A stretch of 64,000 nt of DNA from positions 22,349 through 86,348 of the forward strand of contig CAUJEN010000131.1 of the NCBI GenBank assembly GCA_963169765.1, written 5' to 3'. Source of the DNA: QWHO01 sp021404945 (GTDB lineage: Bacteria > Vulcanimicrobiota > Xenobia > Xenobiales > QWHO01). A model generated the notes under the pieces. That model worked only from the letters and a program-made list of their open reading frames with translations. It was not told the origin of the DNA and did not search any database. Shown piece by piece: positions 16,754 to 24,988 of this stretch. Positions within the stretch are counted from its first letter, which is position 1. Each line of letters starts with the position of its first letter. A program made the position numbers and the translations under genes.

Positions 16754-17229
16754 TCGACCTCCAGGGCTCCCATGGTGGCCACCGTAAAACCCAGAAAGGC
16801 GCCGCAGGGCAGCGCGATGGGGGCCGACAGCACCAGGATGACAGGGATGGCCTTGAGCCAGGTCCAGAGAAGCGCCGGCACGGTCACCGCATCGGGCACG
16901 ATGGTGAGGTGCCATAGCAGCGCCAGGAGCGCGGCCAGGGGCGCGTTGGCCCAGCCCAGCACGCCCCCCAGCAAGGTGCCCAGGCCCAGTCGGCGCAGCA
17001 GCGTTCCCGGGCGAAAAGGCCCCAGGGTCCAGTCCAGTACAAAGGCAGCCAGAGCTGCTCCGGGAGCCACCGGCCAGAGGAGCTCGAGGCTGTTGGGCAG
17101 GCTCACGAACATGGGGAACATGTCGTAGCCGAGCCACTTGGCCAGCGTGCGCACCTCCAGGTAGAGCCAGGGGGCCAGAGCGCCGATGACCAGGGCGATT
17201 ACCCAGGGGCGTGCAAAAAACCTGGCCAA
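16741..17229 (-). CDS. Small integral membrane protein
   Basis: The likely 162-residue protein starts at TTG 17229, two bases after the transglycosylase stop. It has about four hydrophobic segments: WVIALVIGALAPWLYL, LLWPVAPGAALAAFVL, LGLGTLLGGVLGWANAPLAA and AIPVILVLSAPIALPCGAFL. No family is recognised. It is the third gene of an operon with an amidase and a lytic transglycosylase, so a role in cell-wall turnover at the inner membrane is possible. Its C-terminus overlaps the convergent M20 gene. The start is uncertain because no ATG lies near the reading frame's beginning. Confidence 0.55.
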   Translation of the reverse strand: MARFFARPWVIALVIGALAPWLYLEVRTLAKWLGYDMFPMFVSLPNSLELLWPVAPGAALAAFVLDWTLGPFRPGTLLRRLGLGTLLGGVLGWANAPLAALLALLWHLTIVPDAVTVPALLWTWLKAIPVILVLSAPIALPCGAFLGFTVATMGALEVDQAA

Positions 17230-17231
17230 CT

Positions 17232-17981
17232 TCAGACGGGGCGGTCGCGCAGTGCCAGGATGCGGCGCGGATAATGGGCCATCTCGCGATACTTGCGCAG
17301 GGCCCGGGCTTCGCCGAAGTTCTCCTTGACTGCGTGGTAGAGCGGAGACTGGCGGGGGTTGTCCACGGGGGCGATCAGGTTGTCCCACTTGCGCGGGTCG
17401 AGCCCGTCGTCGCAGGCTCTGGCCATGGCCCGCAGCACCGTGCCTCCCCCACCGTTGTAGGCGGCCAGGTCCAGGTGCCAGAGGTCGTCGCCGGTGGGCG
17501 GCCCGAGCCGCTGGTAGGCGTCGGCCACTTTGGCCCCGTAGGGGGTGTTGGGGTTGGGGACGGTGATCACGCGGTGCTTCTCGTGCAGCACCGCCACCCC
17601 CACCGGCAGGGCTCTGGCCGGAATCTTGCGCTCGTCCACGGGACGCAGCTTGAGCCCGTGAGCGGTGGCCGTGGCGGGAGTGAGCTGCACCAATCCGGCT
17701 GCCCCGGTGGGGCTGACGGCGGTGGGGTCGAAGGCGCTCTCGACGGCCACCAGTGCTTTGAACAGGCGGGGGTCCAGCATCGGCTCCCCCTCGGGCCAGC
17801 GGGTTACGGCCTGGGCGATCTGGTTGTTGAAGAGGTTTTCACGGGCTCCATAGCCCCAGCTGGTGCGCAGGGGGTCGGTGGGCTCGTCGCGGCGGCAAGC
17901 TGTTTCAGGCTTCTCGCAGGCGCAGGTGGGCGGGGTCAGCCAGGCCCCGGGGGAACGTCCGGGGTTCAGCAGCACGTTCAC
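17232..17981 (-). CDS. Lytic transglycosylase (SLT domain)
   Basis: The 249-residue protein has the SLT catalytic segment KALVAVESAFDPTAVSPTGA with the catalytic Glu of VES, followed by GLVQLTPATA and AAYNGGGGTV, all typical of family 1 lytic transglycosylases. These cleave the MurNAc-GlcNAc bond and form anhydro-MurNAc ends. The start is GTG 17981, one base after the amidase stop. No signal peptide is visible at this start, so export or a longer start remains unclear. The paired amidase suggests concerted peptidoglycan remodelling. Confidence 0.85.
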   Translation of the reverse strand: MNVLLNPGRSPGAWLTPPTCACEKPETACRRDEPTDPLRTSWGYGARENLFNNQIAQAVTRWPEGEPMLDPRLFKALVAVESAFDPTAVSPTGAAGLVQLTPATATAHGLKLRPVDERKIPARALPVGVAVLHEKHRVITVPNPNTPYGAKVADAYQRLGPPTGDDLWHLDLAAYNGGGGTVLRAMARACDDGLDPRKWDNLIAPVDNPRQSPLYHAVKENFGEARALRKYREMAHYPRRILALRDRPV

Positions 17982-17982
17982 C

Positions 17983-18678
17983 TCAACGCACCGCCATCAA
18001 ATACTCGAGCGGATCGCCGGGAGCCAGCAGGTGCTCCTCGGGCGGCGGCTCGGGCCCCTGCTGCCCGGCCGGCGGATCGGGGCGAATCTCACTCTCCACC
18101 GCGAAGTAGTCACGCACTCCCCGGGCGATGGCTCCGGCGGTGCTCTCGCGAAACTGCGGGTCGGCCAGCAGGGCCTCGTTGCCCGAGTGAGAGAGATAGG
18201 CGGTCTCCACCAGCACGGCCGGCATGTGGGTGTTGCGCACCACGTAGAAATCGGACTTGCGCACCCCGTTCGACTTGAGCGGCAGCTCGTCCACCATGTG
18301 CTGGTGGATCAGTCGGCCCAGCACCTTGGAGCGGCTGGAGGCGTTGCGGGCGTGGTAAACTTCCGTCCCGTGCACCTCGGGATCGTTGTTGGAGTTGGAG
18401 TGCACGCTGACAAAGATGTCGGCCGGCCACCGGTTGGCCAGGTCGCAGCGAGCCTGCAGGTCGTCGCGCAGGCTGCCGCCGGGCAAGACTTCGGTATCGC
18501 TGGCGCGGGTCATGCGCACTTCGGCGCCCATCTCCTCGAGGTCTTCCTGCAACTCATGGGAGACGTGCAGGTTGACGTCCTTCTCCTTCAGGCCCGTACG
18601 TCCGATGGCGCCGGCAAAGCGCCCGCCGTGACCCGGGTCGATCATGACCTTCTTGCCCGATAGTGGCAGCGCATTCAT
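17983..18678 (-). CDS. N-acetylmuramoyl-L-alanine amidase (Amidase_3)
   Basis: The 231-residue protein has the zinc amidase pattern: VMIDPGHGG (zinc His), a Glu in the segment near LKEKDVNL, VSVHSNSNND (second His) and VLVETAYLSHSGNE with the catalytic Glu. It cuts the bond between MurNAc and the stem peptide. ATG 18678 is supported by AGGAG 8 bases upstream and by a -10-like TATGAT at 18720-18715. The longer ATG at 18789 would overlap the divergent gene. No signal peptide is evident. A proline-rich linker (PPAGQQGPEPPPEEH) lies near the C-terminus. It is the first gene of the amidase, transglycosylase and membrane-protein operon. Confidence 0.88.
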   Translation of the reverse strand: MNALPLSGKKVMIDPGHGGRFAGAIGRTGLKEKDVNLHVSHELQEDLEEMGAEVRMTRASDTEVLPGGSLRDDLQARCDLANRWPADIFVSVHSNSNNDPEVHGTEVYHARNASSRSKVLGRLIHQHMVDELPLKSNGVRKSDFYVVRNTHMPAVLVETAYLSHSGNEALLADPQFRESTAGAIARGVRDYFAVESEIRPDPPAGQQGPEPPPEEHLLAPGDPLEYLMAVR

Positions 18679-18787
18679 GAGTAGCGCTCCTGTCGTCGCT
18701 AAAGATTTGGACCCATCATAGACAGATCGCCCGGCCGAGTTGTTAAGGCGAGGTAAACCCCCGAGAAGGCCGAAAGTCATCCCTGAC

Positions 18788-20356
18788 ATGTGGGATTACG
18801 TGGTGGTGGGCTCGGGATTCGGCGGCAGCGTGGCTGGCCTTCGTCTCGTGGAGAAGGGATACCGGGTGTTGCTGCTCGAGAAGGGCCGCCGCTTTGCCCC
18901 GGAAGACTTTCCTTCCACCAACTGGGATCTCAAGCGCTGGATGTGGGCCCCGGCCCTGGGCCTGCGCGGGCCCTTCAAGATGACCTTCCTGCCCCATTTG
19001 ACCGCTCTTTCCGGGGTCGGGGTGGGGGGCGGCTCGCTCATCTACGCCAACACCCTGCCCACCCCTGGCAAGGGGTTCTTTCAGTCATCCTCGTGGGTGG
19101 ACCTGGCCGACTGGGAGACTGAGCTCGAGCCCCACTACGCCACCGCCCGCCGGATGCTGGGCGCGGTCGAGAACCGCATGTTGACCGACCCCGACCGGGT
19201 GCTGCGCAACGTGGCCGAGAAAGTGGGACAACCAGGCGATTACGGTCCCACACAGGTGGGCATCTACTTCGGTAAGCCGGGGGCCACGGCGCAAGACCCC
19301 TACTTCGGCGGAGAGGGGCCCCCGCGCACGGGCTGCATCGGCTGCGGAGGCTGCATGCTCGGCTGCCGCTTCGGAGCCAAGAACACGCTGGACAAGAACT
19401 ACCTTTACCTGGCTGAGAAACGCGGACTGGTGATCCGGGCCGAGTCCAAAGTCGACTGGGTGCGTCCGGCCGAGCCCGATGGCTACTGGGTGGAGACGCT
19501 GGAATGCGGAGAGCGCCGCCTGCACCGCACCCGCAACGTGGTCTTCAGCGGCGGAGTGCTGGGCACGGTTCCCCTGCTCTTGAAGCTGCGCGAGTCGTCC
19601 CACGGGCTTCCCCTCCTGTCCCCCCGACTGGGCAGCAGGGTGCGCACCAACTCCGAGGCCCTGATCGGGGTGACCACCAGCCGACGCGACCTGGATATGT
19701 CTCTCGGGATCGCCATCGGCTCGATCTTCCAGACCGACGAGCACTCCCACCTCGAGCCCTGCCGCTACCCGGCCGGCTCCAATTTCTTCCGGGTGCTGAC
19801 CACACCCCACGTGCCGGGTCACAACTTCATCGACCGCTGCAAGAACCTGGTGCGCATCCTGCGCACCCGCCCGCGACCGGCCATCCGCGCCTGGTTGACC
19901 CGCGACCTGGCCCGCACCACCATGATCCTGCTCTACATGCGCAGCCTGGAGGGTCATCTCAAGCTGCATCTGGGCCGCTCGCCCTGGACCGGCTACCTGC
20001 GCGGCATGGTGACCTCGCTGGAAGATGGGCCGGCACCCACCTGCTCGATCCCCGAGGCCACCGAGCTGGCCGAGCAGATTGCCGAAGAGGTGGAGGGCTT
20101 CCCCCAGAGCCTGATCACCGAGACGCTGCTGGGCATTCCCACCACCGCCCACATTCTGGGCGGCTGCTGCATGGGGGCCACGGCCGAGGAGGGCGTGATC
20201 GACGCCGAGCACCGGGTGTATGGCTATCCGGGCCTCTTCGTGATGGATGGCTCGGCCGTCAGCGCCAATCCGGGCGTGAATCCGTCTTTGACCATCACCG
20301 CCCTGGCCGAGCGGGCCATGGAGCGGCTGCCAGGTCCTCTTCCCGCTCACGAGTGA
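18788..20356 (+). CDS. GMC family oxidoreductase (cholesterol-oxidase-like)
   Basis: The 522-residue flavoenzyme begins directly with the FAD motif YVVVGSGFGGSVAGLRL. It shows SGVGVGGGSLIYANTL and the cysteine-rich CIGCGGCMLGCRFGAKNTLD typical of bacterial cholesterol oxidase-like GMC proteins, then HILGGCCMG and the C-terminal GMC block FVMDGSAVSANPGVNPSLTI. These enzymes oxidise alcohol groups, often on sterols or other hydrophobic substrates, with FAD. The Cys-rich stretch has not, to my knowledge, been assigned a role. ATG 18740 upstream is possible but adds only non-conserved residues. No partner gene hints at the substrate. Confidence 0.87.
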   Translation: MWDYVVVGSGFGGSVAGLRLVEKGYRVLLLEKGRRFAPEDFPSTNWDLKRWMWAPALGLRGPFKMTFLPHLTALSGVGVGGGSLIYANTLPTPGKGFFQSSSWVDLADWETELEPHYATARRMLGAVENRMLTDPDRVLRNVAEKVGQPGDYGPTQVGIYFGKPGATAQDPYFGGEGPPRTGCIGCGGCMLGCRFGAKNTLDKNYLYLAEKRGLVIRAESKVDWVRPAEPDGYWVETLECGERRLHRTRNVVFSGGVLGTVPLLLKLRESSHGLPLLSPRLGSRVRTNSEALIGVTTSRRDLDMSLGIAIGSIFQTDEHSHLEPCRYPAGSNFFRVLTTPHVPGHNFIDRCKNLVRILRTRPRPAIRAWLTRDLARTTMILLYMRSLEGHLKLHLGRSPWTGYLRGMVTSLEDGPAPTCSIPEATELAEQIAEEVEGFPQSLITETLLGIPTTAHILGGCCMGATAEEGVIDAEHRVYGYPGLFVMDGSAVSANPGVNPSLTITALAERAMERLPGPLPAHE

Positions 20357-20420
20357 GTCTTCGGGGCAGGGATATCACCCCGAAAGGGGATTTGGGACGC
20401 TGGCTGTCCAAACTGGACCG

Positions 20421-20945
20421 GTGAACATCATCGCGCTCACCGCCGAGCAACAAAAATGGCTCAAAGCTTTGAGCGAGGCGAGCCAGGCGGTCCGTCGCCA
20501 GGCGGCCGCCCTGTGCGACGCCTCGCGCCCTCCCACCGAATCCGAGCTGGCCGCCCTGCGCCAGCTCTACCAGAGCCATTCCGAGGGCCTGCTGTTCCGC
20601 TACGGCCAGGCCGCCAGCCGCCTGGAGCGCTCGGGGTTGAGCGGGTTGCGCCAGGCGCTGGAGGCCGAGCTCCAGGACATCGCCGAAGCGCTGGCCATCT
20701 TCCAGCAGATCGAGTCCGAGCGGCGGCATCACCAGGCCGAGCGCTGGGCAATCCAACACGAAACCGAGCAGTCCGTGGGCCGGGTCTACCAGGAGGCGGC
20801 CTTACGCCAGCAGCAGGCCTTCGACGAGCACAACCGGCGCTGGTCGGCGGTCTTCAACCAGCGCTGGGCCCACCCCGGCCTGTGCGCGTTCTGCCGCTCT
20901 CCCCTGAACATGGGGGGAACCTGCAGCTGGTGCTCATGGCGCTAG
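20421..20945 (+). CDS. Helical protein with C-terminal zinc ribbon
   Basis: The 174-residue protein (GTG start) is helical and glutamine/alanine-rich over residues 1-145 and ends in a CxxC-CxxC zinc ribbon, CAFCRSPLNMGGTCSWC. No family is recognised. The next gene starts at ATG 20936 inside its last codons, so translation is coupled. The two proteins both carry paired cysteines near their C-termini and may act together. No signal peptide or membrane segment is present. Confidence 0.65.
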   Translation: MNIIALTAEQQKWLKALSEASQAVRRQAAALCDASRPPTESELAALRQLYQSHSEGLLFRYGQAASRLERSGLSGLRQALEAELQDIAEALAIFQQIESERRHHQAERWAIQHETEQSVGRVYQEAALRQQQAFDEHNRRWSAVFNQRWAHPGLCAFCRSPLNMGGTCSWCSWR

Positions 20946-21181
20946 AGGACGAAGCGGCGCCGAACCTGATCATCCGCTCGGGGAAGTTCGTCTACCATCA
21001 CTTCGACGACGAAGACTATCCCTTCGTGGTCTTCTGCTCGGAGAAGAGCTGCGCGCACTGGGTGGGCAATGCGGAGGCCTTTCCCCACTGGAGCGAGGAT
21101 CTGCCGGTCAAGCTGGGCCTGCTGCGCTGCACCGCCTGCGGAGCGCCGGTGCTGCGCGCTCGCGATGCCGAGCTGGAGTAG
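20936..21181 (+). CDS. Small cysteine-containing protein coupled to the zinc-ribbon gene
   Basis: The 81-residue protein starts within the end of the preceding gene (10-base overlap). It has an aromatic and acidic N-terminal half (FVYHHFDDEDYPFVVFC), then SEKSCAHWVGN and LRCTACGAPVL. The four cysteines could bind zinc, although the first pair is wider (C-x4-C) than a standard ribbon. No family is recognised. It ends 10 bases before the stop of the convergent exported protein gene. Confidence 0.6.
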   Translation: MALEDEAAPNLIIRSGKFVYHHFDDEDYPFVVFCSEKSCAHWVGNAEAFPHWSEDLPVKLGLLRCTACGAPVLRARDAELE

Positions 21182-21191
21182 AGGGTCGACC

Positions 21192-21608
21192 TCAGGGCTC
21201 CTGGGGAGCCAGATAGGGTTTGAGGAACTTGCGGTTGGCCCGCACGAAGCAGATCGTGCCGGCCTCCTCGTCGAGATAGACCCGAAGCCATGAATCATTG
21301 TTCTCGTCCTTGACGATGATGTTGCCAGCCAGGTCGGGACAGGCTTTGAGCAGCACCCCTTTGGGAAAGCTCGCCACTTTTGGCCAGCGCCACAGATCCC
21401 AGCGCACCTCGGCCCCGGAGACCAGCCAGTCCTCCGGCCAGCTCGCGTGCAGTCGCCCGGCCAGCTCTTTGCTGACCACGATCCAGTCCGGCCAGGGTTG
21501 CTCGTTGCGGGTCCAATAGTCGCCATTGCGCGCCGGGCGCGGTTGAGCCAGCGCAGCCGTCAGCAACAAACCGCAGAGCAGACCCAGTAAGGAAATTTTG
21601 CCTATCAC
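21192..21608 (-). CDS. Small exported hypothetical protein
   Basis: A GTG start at 21608 gives a 138-residue precursor with a good signal peptide (IGKISLLGLLCGLLLTAALA, cleavage near AQP). The mature part is rich in Trp, Lys and Asp (DYWTRNEQPWPDWIVVSKEL, WDLWRWPKV) and matches no family I know. The two-fold TGTTCACA repeat lies 60-78 bases upstream. No ATG occurs in a suitable place, so the start rests on the signal peptide. Confidence 0.55.
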   Translation of the reverse strand: MIGKISLLGLLCGLLLTAALAQPRPARNGDYWTRNEQPWPDWIVVSKELAGRLHASWPEDWLVSGAEVRWDLWRWPKVASFPKGVLLKACPDLAGNIIVKDENNDSWLRVYLDEEAGTICFVRANRKFLKPYLAPQEP

Positions 21609-21667
21609 CCGGTCTGCATTCCGCTTTCGCAACCTCTCCCCTACCTTTGGCAACACTCCGGCAAAAA

Positions 21668-21686
21668 TGTTCACACATTGTTCACA
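21668..21686. promoter_or_regulatory. Tandem TGTTCACA sites in divergent intergenic region
   Basis: TGTTCACA occurs twice in direct orientation, at 21668-21675 and 21679-21686, 11 bases apart, or one helical turn. They sit between the exported-protein gene (start 21608) and the rightward genes from 21771. The spacing fits a regulator binding one DNA face. With the preceding T each copy also resembles a DnaA box with two mismatches, which I regard as coincidental. Confidence 0.35.
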
Positions 21687-21770
21687 TCTCGGGACTGGCC
21701 ATCCAAACTGCCTTCCAAACTCGGGGGAGTAAATTAAGAAAAACAAACAAACCGGGTATGGAGGGTGTGG

Positions 21771-21980
21771 ATGACGGGAGTGATCGGCAAGGTCGCCAGC
21801 GACAGGGATGCTCGGCCCAACTGGGCTCATCCGGTGCACACCGTGAGAATCTGGATCCCCACCGGGGCATCGAGCCACGAGGTTGAGAGCCCCGTGCAGG
21901 GACCTTCGTCGGGAAACGGCACGCTGGAGGCAAGCTCGCACCCCTTTGCAACGCTCACGGACAACACAACATCCAAGTAA
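21771..21980 (+). CDS. Possible small protein gene, unrecognised
   Basis: A 69-codon frame begins at ATG 21771 with GGAGGG 5 bases upstream, the best ribosome site of this region. It ends 29 bases before the VWA protein gene. The product (begins MTGVIGKVASDRDARPNWAH) is Ser/Thr-rich with no signal peptide, membrane segment or known motif. It would be the leader gene of the VWA transcript. The region could instead be an untranslated leader or a structured RNA; nothing proves translation. Confidence 0.3.
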   Translation: MTGVIGKVASDRDARPNWAHPVHTVRIWIPTGASSHEVESPVQGPSSGNGTLEASSHPFATLTDNTTSK

Positions 21981-22009
21981 AGCCAGCTCAGCCGTCGAAG
22001 CGGGCGAGC

Positions 22010-23770
22010 ATGGGCTCTCTGGAAGACCTGCGCACAGAGTGGCTCGCGGCCTGGCCGCGAGCCCTCTCTTGTTGGAGCCCCTTCGTCAAGCTGACCGAGC
22101 CGCGCCTTTGTCTGACCGAGAAGCAGGCGCGCGAGGAGGGGCTAGAGCCGGGCGGGCTGGCCCTGATCCGCCTCACCGACCAGGCCGTCGTGGTGGGCCT
22201 CCACACTCTGCGCGAGAAACAGCTCGAGAGCTTCGCCCTGGAGATCCTGGCTCACGAGGTGGGACATCACATCTACGCCCCGGCCGACCTGGCCGACCAG
22301 GCCCGAGCCCTCATCCGAGCTCGTCGCGGACTGCCCGGACATGAGCACCAGGCGCCCATGGTCGTGAACCTGTATCAGGATCTGCTCATCAACGACCGCC
22401 TCCAACGAAGCGAAAAGCTCGACCTGGCGGGCGTCTTTCGCAAACTGGAAGAGGGCCGGCCGCCCGGGGAAAAAGTGGGCTCCCTGTGGACGCTCTACCT
22501 GCGCATCTACGAGATCCTCTGGGCAATGCAGCGAGGTACCCTGGCCCGCGGGACGGTCGACTCGGTCACCGAGGGGGACGCCCAGCTGGGGGCCAGACTG
22601 GTGCGTTCCTACGCCCACGACTGGCTGCGCGGCTCGGGTCGATTTGCTGCTCTCTGCCTGCGCTACCTGATTGCCGATACCCAGGAGCAGCTCTCCGTCT
22701 TGCGCCCCCTGCTGGACGCCCTGAAGGCGGGCAAAGGGGGCGACTTCCCTCTGGGGCTGGGTGAGCTCGACCCGGGCGAGCTCGAGGAGAGCCGTCATCC
22801 CAGCGAGGATCCCTCCTTGTCCGGCCTGGGTGGGGGCGAGGAAGAGCCTGGCGGAGCCGGGCACGGTCAGGGCCAGAGCCGCGAGCCCTTCGAGCTGGGC
22901 CAGGTGCTGCGCGAGCTGGGCCTGGACCTGAGCGATCACGATCTGGCCGTGCGCTACTATCGCGAGAAGGCGCTCCCCCACCTGATCCCCTTCCCCCGGC
23001 GCGAGGTACCCCTTTCCAGAGAACCCCTCATGGAAGGGCTGGAGCCCTGGGACTTCGGCTCGCCCCTGGAGGAGGTGGACTGGCTCGAAAGCGTTCTGGT
23101 CAGCCCGCGGGTGGTGCCCGGAGTGACCACCCGGCAACGCTTCTGGGGGGTGGAGGAGGGCACTCCCCCGCAAGTCGAGCCGATCGACCTCGACCTCTAC
23201 ATCGACTCCTCGGGCTCCATGCCCGACCCCCGCCGCAGCCTGAGCTATCTGGCCCTGGCCGGAGCTATCGTGACCCTCTCGGCCCTGCGGGCCGGCTCGG
23301 CGGTGCAGGCCACGCTCTGGAGCGGGCCAGGGCAGTTTCGCGCCACTGCCGGCTTCATCCGCGACGAGGAGGCGCTCATGCGAGTGATCACCGACGCCAT
23401 CTGCGGCAGCACCGCCTTCCCCCTGCACATGCTCGGCACCACCTACCGCCACCGCACCGAGCGCGACCGACCGGTGCACATCCTGATCATCTCAGACGAC
23501 GGAGTGGATACGATGGGGGCCAGGGACGAGCAGGGCTCGCCCGGCCTGAAGCTGGCTGCCATGGCACTGGAGAAAGCCCGAGCCGGGGGCACGATGGTGC
23601 TCAACCTCTGGAATCCGGAAGCCTTCAAGCAGCCGTTCTTCGTGCAGGCCCGCAAGCTGGGGTTTGCTCTGCACCGGGTCACCGACTGGGCCGAGCTGGT
23701 CAGCTTCGCCCGCGAGTTCAGCCGGCGTCAGTTCGATCGGAGGGTCAAGGCCGGCCGGCCAGGGAGTTGA
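22010..23770 (+). CDS. VWA domain protein with N-terminal HExxH motif
   Basis: The 586-residue protein has two parts. The N-terminal half (1 to about 240) carries HEVGHH at residues 82-87 within a helix, a zinc-peptidase signature. An acidic glycine-rich linker follows (about 245-290). The C-terminal half is a von Willebrand A domain with the metal-site DSSGS near residue 400 and the loop DDGVDTMG. VWA proteins of this build commonly work with MoxR-type AAA ATPases, and one is encoded at 52686-53771, 29 kb away. There is no signal peptide, so it is likely cytoplasmic. Whether the HExxH is proteolytic or structural is unknown. Its 3' end overlaps the convergent gene at 23745 by 26 bases. Confidence 0.75.
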   Translation: MGSLEDLRTEWLAAWPRALSCWSPFVKLTEPRLCLTEKQAREEGLEPGGLALIRLTDQAVVVGLHTLREKQLESFALEILAHEVGHHIYAPADLADQARALIRARRGLPGHEHQAPMVVNLYQDLLINDRLQRSEKLDLAGVFRKLEEGRPPGEKVGSLWTLYLRIYEILWAMQRGTLARGTVDSVTEGDAQLGARLVRSYAHDWLRGSGRFAALCLRYLIADTQEQLSVLRPLLDALKAGKGGDFPLGLGELDPGELEESRHPSEDPSLSGLGGGEEEPGGAGHGQGQSREPFELGQVLRELGLDLSDHDLAVRYYREKALPHLIPFPRREVPLSREPLMEGLEPWDFGSPLEEVDWLESVLVSPRVVPGVTTRQRFWGVEEGTPPQVEPIDLDLYIDSSGSMPDPRRSLSYLALAGAIVTLSALRAGSAVQATLWSGPGQFRATAGFIRDEEALMRVITDAICGSTAFPLHMLGTTYRHRTERDRPVHILIISDDGVDTMGARDEQGSPGLKLAAMALEKARAGGTMVLNLWNPEAFKQPFFVQARKLGFALHRVTDWAELVSFAREFSRRQFDRRVKAGRPGS

Positions 23771-24410
23771 GCTCCTCGGCCAGACGGCGGGCCTGCTCTT
23801 GTCCCAGCGTTTCGCCGATGCGAAGAGGCGTCTGCTCCTCCCAGAGCGCCAGCGACTCGGAGTAGGAGAGATTGCGCTGCCGGGCCACCTTCAAGGCCTG
23901 GCGCAGGAAGAGCCATTCGGCCCGATAAGCCTCGTGCTCGCCAACCTTGCGCGAGTAGTGCTGATCTTCGTGAACCAGGGTGGAAAGGGTGACCACCAGG
24001 TCATAGTGGTGCACCCGCCTCTTGTCGCGCCACACCAGCGAGCCGAAGCAGAGACGGGGATTGAGCAGGATGCGATTGCGCTCGTCAGTGTAGCCGAACG
24101 TGGAGCGCTCGCGGGGCCGGGCGAAGCTGAGGCCGTGCATCGACCGCAGCCGATTGTCGTGGAGCACGACGCGCAGCTTACCGGTCGTGGGGGCGGACTC
24201 TCCATCGGTCAGCTCATCCCAGGCCTGCAAGGCGGCCAGCACCACTCGCCGTTCGGTCGGCTGCAGCTTGCGGCTCACGAAGCGAAGCCCCTCGCGGGTA
24301 GTCACGTAGGCTGTGGCCGACAAGGCCATGCTGAAGCAGAAGAGCACCCACACCCAGAGCGGGGGAAGGACCCAGAAGGTCCGTCTCAAGGGCGATGCTC
24401 CGACTGACAT
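23745..24410 (-). CDS. Putative membrane-anchored HExxH metallopeptidase
   Basis: The 221-residue protein has a hydrophobic N-terminal anchor or signal (VLPPLWVWVLFCFSMALSA), then a domain with HEDQH at 147-151 followed by EHE near 158-160, a pattern consistent with a gluzincin-type zinc site. No family name is recognised. ATG 24410 lies 25 bases inside the anti-sigma gene, giving translational coupling. It is the third gene of the DUF2339, anti-sigma and HExxH operon. Proteolysis outside the membrane could feed into anti-sigma signalling, but that is conjecture. Confidence 0.6.
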   Translation of the reverse strand: MSVGASPLRRTFWVLPPLWVWVLFCFSMALSATAYVTTREGLRFVSRKLQPTERRVVLAALQAWDELTDGESAPTTGKLRVVLHDNRLRSMHGLSFARPRERSTFGYTDERNRILLNPRLCFGSLVWRDKRRVHHYDLVVTLSTLVHEDQHYSRKVGEHEAYRAEWLFLRQALKVARQRNLSYSESLALWEEQTPLRIGETLGQEQARRLAEELNSLAGRP

Positions 24411-24988
24411 GAGAGCGTGTAGCGATCGGCCCTTGGAGAGACCTGATAAGTCGCCGAGTAGCTGTCGATGGCACTCTCGGGACAGATGGGAGTGGCCTGC
24501 AGGTACTTCCCGTGCAGGTCGTCCAGGCTGGCCGGATAGCGGCCCTGATGGTCGCGAGCGTAGTCGGCCAGGGCCGAGCGCAGGATGTTCTGGTTGTTGC
24601 GGCAGCCCGCCGCGGTGCCGCCCGAGTAGTAGCGCCGGGTGGTGGGATAGAGCACCAGTCCGAACAGGCAGATCCCCAGCAAGACGCCCACCAGGCCGGC
24701 CCGGGGGGTCGGCCGGTAGCAGGCCAGTCGGTCCAGCGCCAGCTTGAAGGCCTGCCACCAGCTGACGCGACGGGCCGCGGCCAGTTGGATGCGGGCCCGC
24801 AGGTCGGCGGGTGGGTCGGGCACCTGCCAGGCGTCAGCCGCCTGGAAGGTGACCCGCAACTCGGCCAGGCTCTCCTGACAACCGGAGCACCCGCTCAGAT
24901 GGGCCTGGAGCTTCTCCACCTCGTCCGCCTCCAGGGCCTGGAGAACCAGGCCTGGCAGCTGCTCGCGGCACTCCTCGCAGGCGTTCAT
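24386..24988 (-). CDS. Zinc-finger anti-sigma factor fused to pilin-like outer domain
   Basis: The 200-residue protein has three parts. Residues 1-60 form an anti-sigma zinc finger (CEECREQL and HLSGCSGC). A transmembrane helix follows near 98-115 (GLVGVLLGICLFGLVLY). The outer domain (about 125-200) has the pattern C-x-N, AL-x-x-YA-x-D, GRYPASLDDL, KYL, CP and a final Cys, which resembles the globular part of type IV pilin-like proteins. It should hold the ECF sigma factor (27446-27997, divergent) at the membrane and release it on an envelope signal. Its start overlaps the DUF2339 stop by 4 bases (ATGA). A closely similar outer domain occurs at 54063-54755. Confidence 0.78.
   Translation of the reverse strand: MNACEECREQLPGLVLQALEADEVEKLQAHLSGCSGCQESLAELRVTFQAADAWQVPDPPADLRARIQLAAARRVSWWQAFKLALDRLACYRPTPRAGLVGVLLGICLFGLVLYPTTRRYYSGGTAAGCRNNQNILRSALADYARDHQGRYPASLDDLHGKYLQATPICPESAIDSYSATYQVSPRADRYTLSCQSEHRP

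Noticed and set aside
21730..22009. Cobalamin or c-di-GMP riboswitch
   Set aside because: Compared with remembered consensus elements; no box matched. A covariance-model search would settle it.
22142..23479. 445-codon minus-strand frame
   Set aside because: Antisense to the VWA protein with intact HExxH and MIDAS motifs.
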